This document shows positions 1 through 10,661 of a stretch of DNA of 64,000 nt, piece by piece. The number at the start of each line of letters is the position of its first letter. Position 1 is the stretch's first letter. Position numbers and translations under genes: made by a program. Source of the stretch: Rhabditophanes sp. KR3021 (taxonomy: Eukaryota > Nematoda > Chromadorea > Rhabditida > Alloionematidae); the NCBI GenBank assembly GCA_963281155.1, contig CAUJLY010000002.1, positions 3,782,001-3,846,000 of the forward strand, in the 5' to 3' direction. Below the pieces are notes generated by a model that was not told the origin of the DNA, did no database searches, and saw only the letters and a program-made list of their open reading frames with translations.

Positions 1-586
1 TTGTTGCATTAAGTAGATGCTACAGACCTGAGGTTAGCAATTCGGCACAAGAAGCAAAATTATATCGTGTACATGAGTTTTTTAAAATTGAAATGTTTTC
101 ACTTTGTTTACCAAGTCAAAGCTCTCAGATGTTGGAAGATTTTTTGCAAATTCAAAAGGACATTTTTAAAAACTTGGAAATACCTTACAGGGTGCTAAAC
201 ATGTCGAGTCAGGAATTGGGAGCTTCTGCATACAAAAAATATGATATTGAGGCATGGATGAAAGGAAGAAAAATGTTCGGTGAAGTTTCAAGCTCTTCCA
301 ATTGTACAGATTATCAAACTCGAAGATTGAGTAAGTTTTGAATTTACCAAATAATATTTCATCTTTAGATGTAAAATTTCAAAATGAAATTGGCGAATAC
401 GAGTTTTTACATACAGTTAATGGGACAGCTGTAGCTTCGACCCGAACATTAATTTCAATTTTAGAGAATAGCCAAAAAGGTAAAGCAATTCCTTCATTCC
501 CATCTGTTCTTAATATAAATATGGACAGAGGTAAATGGCAACCATTGAAAATGAAAGAAGCCTCTAATTTTAAGTATACTGATTAA
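1..586 (+). CDS. SARS2: Mitochondrial-type seryl-tRNA synthetase, C-terminal part (5' end outside window)
   Basis: Exons <1-330 and 369-586, joined across a 38-nt GT-AG intron (331-368). The enzyme charges tRNA-Ser in a two-step ATP-dependent reaction. The reading frame opens with class II motif 2 (RCYRPEV..., then YRVHEFFKIEMF), continues with the seryl-enzyme signature KYDIEAWM...FGEVSS.SNCTD.Q.RR, and ends with motif 3 (NGTAVASTRTLISILEN, containing the conserved Arg). Spacing matches bacterial/mitochondrial SerRS, so the organellar paralogue is likelier than the cytosolic one; this is inference because the targeting peptide lies outside the window. Stop TAA is at 584-586. Confidence 0.9.
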
Positions 587-1828
587 TTACATGTTATTAA
601 TATTGTAGGACAAATAAATAATATTTATCGTTTATTAATCACTTGATGTTTCTTCGTTTCCATATTTTTATGTTAATTCGTATCTATTTAAACAAAATGA
701 ACTTGATAAGGAGGTTTACAAAATATGTGTAACCTTTTCATTATTATATTTTAATCTGATACCCGTTTTTCATTTAAATATTTATTTGGTCAAACTTACA
801 ATTCTTTTTTCATTTATGAACATTTATTTACCTTAATTAAATTAAAACGTTTAGATAATTGTCAATCAAATATTGTAGGAATATCATCTGTACTTCCGAT
901 CATATAAAAATATATTATTGTCAAACGTTTATAATCAGCAGATCGGTTACAAAATTGTAAACAAATGCACGTTTTAAGGTACATTGATGATTGAAAGTTG
1001 CCTTTTTTGTGTTTATGGTTTTTGGTTTTATTCATAAGGTTGAATATATTTTTTTATTATTTGAAACCGTCTTTATACGTACTTGATTGTATCATGGTAG
1101 AAAGTATTATCTAACTGTAAGCTTCAGATAGTTTATATTCAAAGATACAATAATGTAACCATTTTGGAACCATTAACTCTACTATCCTTTTAAGTTATCA
1201 TATTTGATGATTACTAGATATTTAATGATTTGCTAGATAGTTATCATCATTCTATTTAGGCATGTCATAAATTTGTTCCTCGGTGGAAAATTCTTTCATT
1301 TACATATCTTCATTCGATTAAGGAATAGTATATAGGAACGATCTCTTTCCCTTTCAACTACAAAAATTAATGGCTCTTTATCTATGATTTAATGGCTTTT
1401 TTGTTGCACAAAAATACTTTTAAAATGAAATGTCTTTTACCATTCATTCACATTTTGCGTGACTTTACAATTTTTTATAATAATCGTAATAGCGTCTTCC
1501 TTCTTCAAGCATATAGTCAATTACCCAGTTTTATATCACCTTGTCTCAGTAATTTACACGCAATAGATACGAATTAATAACATGTCTTTAAAATGATCAT
1601 GATATTGATTAAGGGTTAGTTGTAAGTAATTAACGAATAATTGTTAGTTGCTTGTATTAATTTTTAAAATGATTGCTAGCAGATTATTGTCTAAGCAAAT
1701 TAGAACAAATAACATTCAGGTGTGTGCTTGAATTAAAATCCCTCTAACAATTGTTTTTATGTATTATATTATGTTTTGAACAACTTTTATTTAACCGATG
1801 TATTATCTTTTAGTTCAAGTTCACAAAA
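587..1828. other. Intergenic AT-rich stretch
   Basis: No gene is recognisable on either strand. The only notable site is a TTTTAG acceptor-like sequence ending at 1812, 16 nt upstream of the next start codon. Confidence 0.6.
613..618 (+). terminator. Poly(A) signal AATAAA of the seryl-tRNA synthetase gene
   Basis: AATAAA lies 26 nt after the stop codon, the usual place for a short 3' UTR. Confidence 0.6.
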
Positions 1829-4800
1829 ATGACTGATACGACTTCGGTATACACTCCATTGGTAGCTGTTGATAGATACCAATATGAAGGTCCAAACATG
1901 TTGAAGGATCATATCAAGGATGTTGACCCAGAAGCCTTTGAAATTATGAAAAACGTAAGTAAATAATCTAACATCTGATTAATAATACATTTGTGTTTAG
2001 GAAAAGAGACGCCAACGTCGTGGTCTAGAACTTATTGCATCAGAAAATTTCACTACTAAATCAGTATATGATGCTTTGTCCTCAGCTATGTCTAACAAAT
2101 ATTCAGAAGGTTACCCCGGAGCTAGATATTATGGAGGAAATGAATTTATTGACAAAATGGAAATCCTTTGCCAAGATCGTGCTTTGAAAGTTTTTGGTTG
2201 TAATCCAGAATTGTGGGGTGTAAATGTTCAATCATTGAGTGGCTCCCCAGCCAATCTTGCCGTTTACACTGGTCTTATCCAACCAAATGACAGAATTATG
2301 GGATTATCTCTTCCCGATGGTGGCCATCTCACTCACGGATTTTATTCTCCAGCCAAAAAAGTATCAGCTTCATCTCTTTTCTTCCAATCACTCCCATATA
2401 AAGTGGATCCTAAAACAGGTAGAAAAATTAAATCAAATATTGGTATTAATTACTTTATTTAGGATTGATTGATTACGATAAACTTGAAGAAAATGCTATG
2501 CTCTTTCGCCCAAAGATTATCATCGCCGGCATTAGTTGTTATTCCCGCCATCTTGACTACGCAAGGTAGGTGTTTACCAACTTAACTATTATTAATTTAA
2601 TTTTGACTTTAGGTAAATTAAAAAGCAGTCAAAAATGCTATACTAAATAACAGTTGATGCATTTCAAATCGTTTATAAAAAAGAGACAATAATATTGAAA
2701 TTAGACAGAATATTATTTAGGAATAGATTTTGGTTAGAGCAATCTCTGAGATTATCTTTACTGTTTCAGGATGTTTCTTAAGCATTACATCATTCGATTG
2801 TCCTGATGCGATGATGTTGATCAATAAGTTTAAAAAATCCATTCTGATAGCGTATTCAAACGCAGGAGCTTCGTTTGCAGTCAATTAATCGGGGCAGAAA
2901 GTAACAAGTTGCCTTTTCCTTCACAAAACCTCCATAGTTCTTGTTTTTGTCATTTAATGGGATACATCTACTAAAGTTAAGTTTGGCTTTTGAAAGGTGA
3001 TTACGAAATTTCCCTTTTACGTTGCCTGAAACACCGACCTAGAAGATTCCTTTCTTACATTCATCAAATAATAATTTCTTGACATCCACCTCAACAAGCG
3101 AATCAACTTAAACGTAAACAGACTGCTTTCCTTTAGTTGAATTGTGAGATTTAGCCTCCTTCAATTCAGCCATCACCTTTTATAGCAACTTAACATCTGG
3201 TAATTCCTTTTCTTCATAAATCTTCTTCACTTCAGTTCTTAACTTGAAACGTAATATCATATTTAAATGATATGTATGATGTCCGACAAGATCTTGAATT
3301 AGAGACAGATTGAACCATTTCTTAAGCTTTTCATCAATCATATTCCTGAATTGTTCATCTTCAAAATACCTTCTAATTAATCCAAAATGCATACATAAAC
3401 CATGGGATTCATATGCTGTAGAATTGCCAGAGGCCTTTCCTTGAATAAAGTGGCGTATACTACTTTCAGAAAAGAAAGTATCGCTGTAAAGAATTATTCC
3501 GACTCCATTTTCTCTCATTTTTTGACAAAATACGTATGATACTTAACTGCAAGGCTTATGAATTGTAACTTCATTCTTCTTCAAAGCATCTTTTGTTTCC
3601 TCTGTTACCAGGATAAATTCTATTTGTAGAATCATTTCAGTCTCATCTATATCACTTCCATTGGCTTATTTAAGGGCAATTAAACATTTTCATTTGTTGA
3701 AACTTTTTTAAACGATTAACTTCGTATTTTTACCAGTACAGAGTTGATTATTATATTTGAAAGATGAAGCTAAGTTGAATGTTAAACAAAAAAAGTTTAA
3801 CAATCATTGTCTTCTTAAAACATAATTAGGCTTAAATTTATTTTTTAATACCATTAAATACGATTTTGTTATCTAACCAACATTTTTTCAAGATTCCGCA
3901 AAATCGCTGACAAATGTGGCGCTTATTTGATGGCTGATATGGCTCATATTAGTGGTCTAGTGGCTGCTGGATTAGTACCAACCCCATTCGAATATGCCGA
4001 TGTTGTTACCACCACTACTCACAAATCACTTAGAGGACCAAGAGGAGCTTTGATTTTCTACAGAAAGGGTGTAAGATCAACCAATGCTAAAGGAGTTGCC
4101 ACTATGTACGACATAGGGCCAAAAATCGACAGTGCCGTATTTCCAGGACTTCAAGGAGGGCCCCATAATCACACAATTTCAGCCATTGCTGTTGCTTTAA
4201 AGCAATGTCTTTCTAATGAATTTGTTGAATATTCTAAACAGGTTATTGTCAATGCTAAAACTCTTTCTGATCGATTGACCGAATTAGGATACAACATTGT
4301 CACTGGAGGAACTGACAACCATTTGCTTCTTGTTGACTTACGTGCTAAGAAATTGGAAGGAGCTCGTATCGAGAGTGTACTTGACTTAGCTCACATTGCC
4401 TGTAACAAAAATACTTGCCCAGGAGTGAGTTGGCAATCAACTTAAATATTTACTAATTTCTGCTTTCAGGATGTAAGCGCTTTCAAGCCATCTGGTATTC
4501 GGCTCGGTACTCCAGCCCTCACTTCGAGAAGGTAAGCAAATATTTAGATTTTTTTGAACAAAATTAAATGAAGAAGGGAAGAATTAAAGTTTTTTATTAG
4601 AATAATACAAATTAAGAAACAATTATTGATATTGGGAGTCTGTACCGTAGAATTCTCGCCAAACTTGACCACTTTTTAACTCAGTACTCCATCTTCTTAA
4701 AACACTTCTATCTGGCATATCCTGCATCCTGAAAATGAGATTCTAATGAGATGAAGCTTATTTTGTTGACAATATTCTTCTTTTTTTGTCATTGCTTTGT

Positions 4801-5278
4801 TGCAATTTTTCTTATTGGATGATATTCAAATTATGAATATACAACATTTAGACATGATGAAGCGCCAAAAAATTAAAATAATTTAACGGTATTTTTAACC
4901 CCATATATACTAAAATTTGATGGGTGAACACACACCCTCTAATTTAGCTATGGGATCTTTTAAAATCATCAAATTAATCTTATTTGGCGGGAATTATTGT
5001 ATAAATTTTGGTCTAAATCATCGTTTATTTATGTTTTGTATAATAATTGTTGTGCTTTTTTTAGATTCAAGTCTGAAGATTTTGTTGAGGTTGCCAATTT
5101 CATTGATGAAGCTATTCAAGTTTACGTCAAACATAGTGCTGCTGCTGGGAAAACTGTCAAAGAATTCAACGATTTCATTGCAACTAACACCGAATTCTTG
5201 AAGGATATCCATGCTGTTGGAGAAAAAGTTGAGCAATTTTGTGACAAATTCGACATTCCAGGGAATGATGAAGCTTAA
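1829..5278 (+). CDS. SHMT: Serine hydroxymethyltransferase (PLP enzyme)
   Basis: Exons 1829-1954, 2001-2418, 2463-2565, 3893-4424, 4470-4531 and 5065-5278; 484 aa with every junction in phase. It interconverts serine plus tetrahydrofolate with glycine plus methylene-tetrahydrofolate in one-carbon metabolism. Visible signatures are [25 protein letters not shown], the substrate-pocket region [12 protein letters not shown], and the PLP-lysine motif [13 protein letters not shown] (Lys codon 4023-4025). No clear transit peptide is seen, so a cytosolic form is likeliest. Introns 1, 2 and 4 are 44-46 nt. Introns 3 (1,327 nt) and 5 (533 nt) are enlarged and contain antisense coding-like sequence, described separately. 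A TTTTAG acceptor-like site 16 nt before the ATG suggests a 5' UTR intron or trans-splicing. Confidence 0.96.
2566..2612 (+). other. Ordinary 47-nt intron nested at the start of SHMT intron 3 (AG|GTAAAT junction)
   Basis: The donor GTAGGT follows the exon ending ...GCAAG. The segment ends TTTGACTTTAG at 2612 and is followed at once by GTAAATTAAAAAG. By length and ends it is a complete intron of the size seen elsewhere here. The true next exon, however, only begins at 3893 after ...TTTTTTCAAG. The junction at 2612/2613 is therefore a potential recursive splice site. Confidence 0.7.
2613..3892 (-). mobile_element. Decayed intron-resident element, copy in SHMT intron 3 (antisense to host)
   Basis: Read on the minus strand from about 3660 to 2719, this segment gives long broken coding stretches. 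The best is 3518-3180 (112 codons, unrecognised), followed by further pieces interrupted by stops. The last 25 or so codons (about 2817-2719) contain [13 protein letters not shown] and then ISEIAL, matching SGQSNQVMYLKHP...ISD of the copy in APBB at 48.6 kb. In element sense the sequence ends ...GCTTTTTAATTTAC exactly at the AG|GT junction at 2612. It is not functional as it stands. Family membership rests on the shared C-terminus and terminus position. Confidence 0.65.
4623..4728 (-). other. Possible nested minus-strand terminal exon or micropeptide in SHMT intron 5
   Basis: On the minus strand a good acceptor (CTCATTTTCAG) precedes a 34-codon open frame that starts [20 protein letters not shown] and continues with VWREFYG before its stop. 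An AATAAA follows about 25 nt further on (near 4594). Composition looks protein-like rather than random AT-rich frame. No upstream coding exon with a matching phase was found inside the intron, so it may be a short protein with an untranslated first exon, or the relic of an inserted gene. Function not recognised. Confidence 0.35.
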
Positions 5279-5307
5279 CTATTTTATATCATTTAAATTC
5301 TTTTTAA

Positions 5308-5313
5308 AATAAA
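5308..5313 (+). terminator. Poly(A) signal AATAAA of SHMT
   Basis: AATAAA sits 30 nt after the SHMT stop codon. Confidence 0.6.
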
Positions 5314-5460
5314 TTGCTTCTTAACGAGAATGCGTGGTAAAGAGATGATGATTTTTAACAAGATATTGCATATTAATATTTTTAGTTTTTTACGTCATCT
5401 TTTACCAATCTTTTATCACAATGTCTTCTTTAGATGACATCAAATAATAATGCACTGATT

Positions 5461-5750
5461 AAAAGTATCCCAGGATTAGCCGAATTTGCAATAGATAGGA
5501 CTTTCTGGCATGGGGCTACAATCTGTGTCCACCCAGAGACGTGATAAAAAATCAGATGCAATTAGGCGCTGGAATTAAACGGTACAACACGACAATTGGT
5601 ACTTTTAAAACTATCCTAACCAATGAAGGTATTAAAACTTTTTACAATGAATGAAAAGCTGGTTTAGCTCGTCAAGGATCTTATACAACAGTCAGACTTG
5701 GAGTGTATGTAGAGATCGGGCTCGTCAATACCAATGATAATGCTTCTTAG
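5461..5750 (+). pseudogene. Mitochondrial oxoglutarate/malate-carrier-like pseudogene fragment
   Basis: Translated pieces GATICVHP, then DVIKNQMQLGAGIKRYNT, TNEGIKTFY and KAGLARQGSYTTVRLGVY follow the first repeat of an SLC25A11-type carrier, including the order P-x-[DE]-x-[IV]-K, EGI..FY and AGL.RQ.(T/S)YTT.RLG. The frame is broken by a shift near 5535 and a TGA near 5650. Only about 90 codons of the usual ~300 remain and no intron is visible, so a processed or truncated copy is likely. It lies about 200 bp downstream of SHMT. Confidence 0.65.
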
Positions 5751-6010
5751 GAAATCATAAATTGTGATGTGAGCAAACACTTCTAATACTAAAACAATTT
5801 TTTTTCAATTCATAAATTGTTTGGTCCATCTCTTCTCCAAAGTACTTCTTTAGGGAAACTTCATTTTTAATTAAAGATTTAAGCATAGAATATGTACTAT
5901 GTATCCTACCTTATAGTAAAGTCCAGAATATTCTACCGTCGCCATGCCCTTTGACGGAAGAGTTAAATAGTCTGACTATTTTTTCTGACATTTATTAACA
6001 GCGCACTAGT

Positions 6011-6840
6011 TTAAGTGAGATCCTTTTGAATGATTAAATTCAAGAGATCACAAACACAATCATGCCACTTTGAATCGTTACAAGCACTAGTTTCATCAGA
6101 AGTGTATGAAGATAAAAGAGATTTATTAAGTTTATACTCTTTCAAAGTAGTTCTTGTCAACTGTTTAAGATGAACAGCAGTAGCTTTAGTTGTGAATTCT
6201 CTGCATGTCAAAACTTTGGTGTTAAGTTTCTATCATTGTCTAAGAATCTAATTGTAATAGTGATGAAACTTTTTTCCTAAAAGTTGTTTCATCGAAAGAA
6301 ATACCATACATTGAATCTGAAATTTGTTTCATTAAGCTTTCTCCACATTGATTTACTACCTTTGGAATAACAACCAATGACATAATTTCTGCGCTTGGTG
6401 TTTCTAAAGCTAACAATATTCTGAAATACTAAAGTTCATCATTAAATATTGTTTTTAATTAACTTACTTGAAGCCTGCATAATTTAATGTTTTGAATGGT
6501 ATCTTGAATTTAGCTAAGTCGAATTCTTGAACTGAAGCTTTTTGCAGTATGATTTTATGATTGAAATTAACTGGATTAAGATTGTTTTCGTTGGTATCTT
6601 TTACTTTAATTAAAACAACTCCTGTTTCCCCAATTAAATCGACTTCAAAAACACCAATCACCTTGGTATAATGCATGTTATAAACTTATAACTTATCTTT
6701 CAAAACTTTCTTTGAATTTGCATGCGTGACCAAATGTTTGTACCATATTGTGCATATTGTTTAACACATATGTTACATTTCCTTTCGTCACCTTTAGTAG
6801 TAGTCAAACACCATTTGTCTGTTGAGACTAAATATTATAA
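6011..6840 (-). mobile_element. Probable hAT-like transposase remnant
   Basis: Minus-strand frames give, in order, a Trp/Cys-rich start with CNIC (about 6830-6730, BED-finger-like), an open stretch 6676-6464, an acceptor-linked stretch of ~54 codons (about 6420-6250), and 6211-6011. The last has TKATAVHLKQL, TLKEYKL and SSYTSDETSACNDSK, resembling the hAT segment in which a conserved TxH and a TDxxxN motif follow each other. Stops and shifts separate the parts. The assignment is by pattern only; an unknown decayed gene is the alternative. Confidence 0.35.
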
Positions 6841-7076
6841 TTAATTGAAATAGACAAAAATAATCTTACAATTGGAAACACCTGACATAATTACAGTTCT
6901 TGGGCAAGTATCGAAAGTTTTTTGTTGGTAATTGAATAAAATTAAAGGCTTTATCAAAATAGCAATTTAGCATGAAAATAAATCACTCCTTTTAATGAAT
7001 TTAACAAAATCATCGTTTGAAAAGGAGAATCATTTCCACCAATTTACATTTTGGTCTAAGACAAATTTAAATAAAG

Positions 7077-7215
7077 TGACTCAACCTACTCAGTTACTTA
7101 CTCACAATAATTTAATCTACTTACCAAGCTTAACTTACCTGCTCAAAATTTGTTCAACCTACTTACTTAAAAAATAGCCTACTCAAGTAAGTAGGTTGAG
7201 TAAGTTACAGTGTAT
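7077..7215. repeat. Foldback inverted repeat (possible MITE-type element)
   Basis: CAACCTACTTACTT at 7155-7168 is the exact reverse complement of AAGTAAGTAGGTTG at 7185-7198, with a 16-nt loop. A related TGACTCAACCTACT...TTACTTACTCAC sequence precedes it from 7077. The unit can fold into a long hairpin. Confidence 0.55.
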
Positions 7216-10200
7216 AGTTCTAAGAACTGTCATTAAAACGAGGGAATATTTTCCCTTTGGGAGGTTTTGCTCCTTATTACCTAGGTGTAGGTTCTCATAC
7301 TGTGTTAATTTTCATTTTCTTCGAGCAAATCATTTCATTTTACAATTTTGATGTTCTTGGGATTGTAGGGAGTAAGTCAAATCAAATGCATATAATCATA
7401 ATTACACTTAATTGTATTTAGTTGTTAGGACATAATTTATTATGTTATTACTCAATTATCAATGATTAAAATTATAAAATTTAAGATAAACTTGCAGTGA
7501 TTGTTCTAAAGATTATGTTTTTTGATAAAATTATACTTGTCATGATCAAAAGATTACTGGACTATTTTCATATCCAAATCGCATAAACTAATCTAGTGAT
7601 CAGGAAGAGTAATTCTTAGTTAAGTAACTTAAACTTATTTTCACTAATGATAACCTCATCTTTATGTGCAATTATTTAATACCAAACGCTTTTATCTGAC
7701 TAAACTTTTTTTCACATAAATCTTAACTATACGTATATATTTGTATATGTATTTGTGTATATTGGTGTATTTTTTGAGAAAATACTTAAAAACATAAAAG
7801 TTCTTCGAACAGTTAAATAAAGTTGGCTTAAATGGGTAAGTTTATTTGAAATCTCAGTATTACTTTTGGTTTCATTGGAAATAAACCTTTTTATTACTAA
7901 TATTAATCTTTTAGGAAATTATCTTTATACTGCAATTTAATCACTTCAAATGTCTGTGTTCTCACTTTTCTGTTTAAATTAAAATGCTGTCATAATTCAT
8001 TGTTGTAAAAGTATGTTCGCCCAACTTTTTTGCAATATTTATCTGATTATTTATATGGCCACTAACAAACTTGACATTCTAATTCATCATATAAATTTAT
8101 TAAACTCGGTCAACTTATATCTATTGCCAATCCTCTCTTTGATGACAAGTCAGCGTCTTTTTTGCCTACACCTTTTTGCCGTATTTACATATTGTCTTTA
8201 CACTACTTGTTTTACATAGGTTAAAGCTACTGCAGACCAATTAAGTATGTCTAAGACATCATATTCGGTATCATTTTGGCTCCCAACAGATTATTTTAGC
8301 AATACTTTTTCCTCCATAAATAAGAACAATAATATTAGTTTTATTTTGAAAGATTATTCACCTATATATTTATAATTCAAACAATGCTAATGTACCGGTT
8401 ATAATCTTTATTTACTATTAAGTATATTAACATAATAATATCAATTATTCAAACAATTCGAAAAGATACTTAATATAATGTATTTAAAACATCTCTTCCA
8501 GTATAGTTATTATTCTAAAAGAGAATAGTAATAGCGTATTTGTTTTTAATTAGTTTGTTAGGGAAATCTTCATCTGACCACAATGATAAAAAGTATTAAT
8601 AAACAAAACGGTTTATCATTGTTTACGATGATGCATTTGATAGGAAAGTTTATCGAAGTAACAAGATTAATTGTTGGAACAAAGAGAATGAGTTCCGGCA
8701 CATTTCCTTAGCGAATGGCTTTATCCATTAAAATATTTGCTCTCTCTTGATTTTTATTTTTCAATTTAATAAAGGACTTTACAAATATAGTGAGTGGTAC
8801 AAACATTATCTAACAAAAACCTTAGGTCCAAGTTCGTTTTTAGTGTCTGTCTTAAATTACTTCCATGATATCACTGTCACTCATAATTAAAATGCAGAGT
8901 ATTAAGAAATGATAATTTTACAGTGTGATACATTAAAGGCTATTTTTCCATCATTTAATCCTTCAAGTACCACTCATGTTAGAGTATTTTGGATGATGCA
9001 ATTTCACGGTACAAATTTATCTAAATATATATTTAATGATAACAGGAATTGATATTGCCACTGCCAAAATGATAGTAATCCTTTTGCTTTATTATAAGGA
9101 CCTATACTTTCCTAGTAGTCTATCTTTTACTACAATTTGTTACTTCAAGTCTTACTTAAATTTTACTCATATTTTATTTGTATTTTTAATTTTATTTTGG
9201 AGTGTTTGTACTTTCTATAAAAACAATTATTCAAATAAATATAGTATTTTTATAAAATATATCTTCCTAACTATAAATGACGCAAACAAAGTCCGAAATA
9301 GTTTATTTTTATACTTGTATTATTTTTTGATAAATAATGCAATTTAGTGTATTCTCAGACTACTTCCAACACACAATATTTGTTATCTTCTTCACCATCA
9401 TCACTATCTAAATCTTTCGAATCCTCAAAGGACTTTTTGGTGCCTAACTAATTATTTCATGTAAACATATTTTTCGTTTAATAATTTTTGCTTCCAATCT
9501 CCTAATCTACTATATAACTACATATTTACATTATTATCATTTATTTGGAGCAATTAGTTTGAAAACAATTATTGTCAATCATAACTGATACATAATTTAT
9601 TCCCCATATAAAGTTATTACTAGAGATCGTGGTGACCGGTAATATTTGTCCAAAACATTGTTAATATGAACGAAATGTGTTATGAATTCATTAGTGGAGC
9701 AATTTTATTATGCATAGAATATTCTTTTAGGGAACACATGTATTATCAATATGCGAATGAGTTATTAAGGTGGTAGTTTAAGTTATTCATTGAAGACCAA
9801 ATTTTGGAGGTTAAATGGTGTGAGTTTATATTTTTTGATTGAAACGATAATTACGGCTTTTATGTTGTAACTACTTTGCATCATTTTTTCACTATTTTTC
9901 CATTATTTTCACATTATTAACAGAAAATGTAACGATTACAAGTTCTGATATCGTCATTATTAGTGTCCTTTTTAACTGTTTATTTATAATTGCCAATGAA
10001 TGATCGCTATTTATGTTACAAAGACAATGAATTTTAAACAAGTTTGTGCATATCAATTTAAATAGCTCTTTGACTGACAGAATCTTTCAGGTGATTTTTT
10101 GCGCAAAAAAGTTTATTGTCTGTCTATACGTAAATTTATTTACAAGTTACATTTTATTTAAAAAATTCATTTGCACAAGTAAGTCATTTCCTATCAAATA

Positions 10201-10373
10201 TTATTTACCAAAATCAGGCTCTCCAATAAAGGCTAAAATAAGATATTTAACACTAATAATACCAATTGATGCAAGTTAGTATTGTATGCTTTCGTTTAAA
10301 ATGATTTTTTAAGACATAATCCTTGACGTATTTGTAATGTAAAATGACCAAAAAGTGTCAAACAATCTTTATC
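7216..10373. other. Gene-poor AT-rich stretch
   Basis: Open frames here are short, hydrophobic or AT-biased and show no recognisable domain or splice context. Nothing supportable was found on either strand. Confidence 0.5.
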
Positions 10374-10661
10374 TCATCTATTTGCTGTAATCCCTATAGA
10401 ATTGCAGAAACGATTAAATTGCAACAAAAGTTTAGAATTATTATCAATCCAAGAGTATTCTTTATACTTTATTGTATCACACATCACCACTCCTAACTTC
10501 ACCTCCTGACCATCATTTGTTCTCCCACCCATAGATATACCACCATCTGCTTTGCCCTCATTCAAGAATTGAACCTTCAACTTTGACTTTTTTTGCTTGA
10601 TGTCGATATAAAGACAACTTATGTCATTTCGTAAGTATTTCCGTAATGCCGATTTATCCAA
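10374..10661 (-). other. Unrecognised 95-codon open stretch, coding-like composition
   Basis: The minus-strand frame has balanced composition (SMGGRTNDGQEVKLG, VVMCDTIKYKEYSW) unlike the surrounding AT-rich noise. It has no ATG at its start and no clear splice partners. It may be an exon of a missing gene or another decayed insertion. Function unknown. Confidence 0.3.

Noticed and set aside
2239..2472. Alternative plus-strand frame inside SHMT exon 2
   Set aside because: Out of frame with a strongly conserved enzyme exon.
7730..7775. TATAC/GTATAT-rich run as a regulatory element or microsatellite
   Set aside because: Too short and irregular to call a repeat array or promoter.
9036..9347. 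103-codon hydrophobic plus-strand frame
   Set aside because: Composition is what random AT-rich DNA gives (Phe/Ile/Leu/Tyr/Asn), no homology, no splice or poly(A) context.
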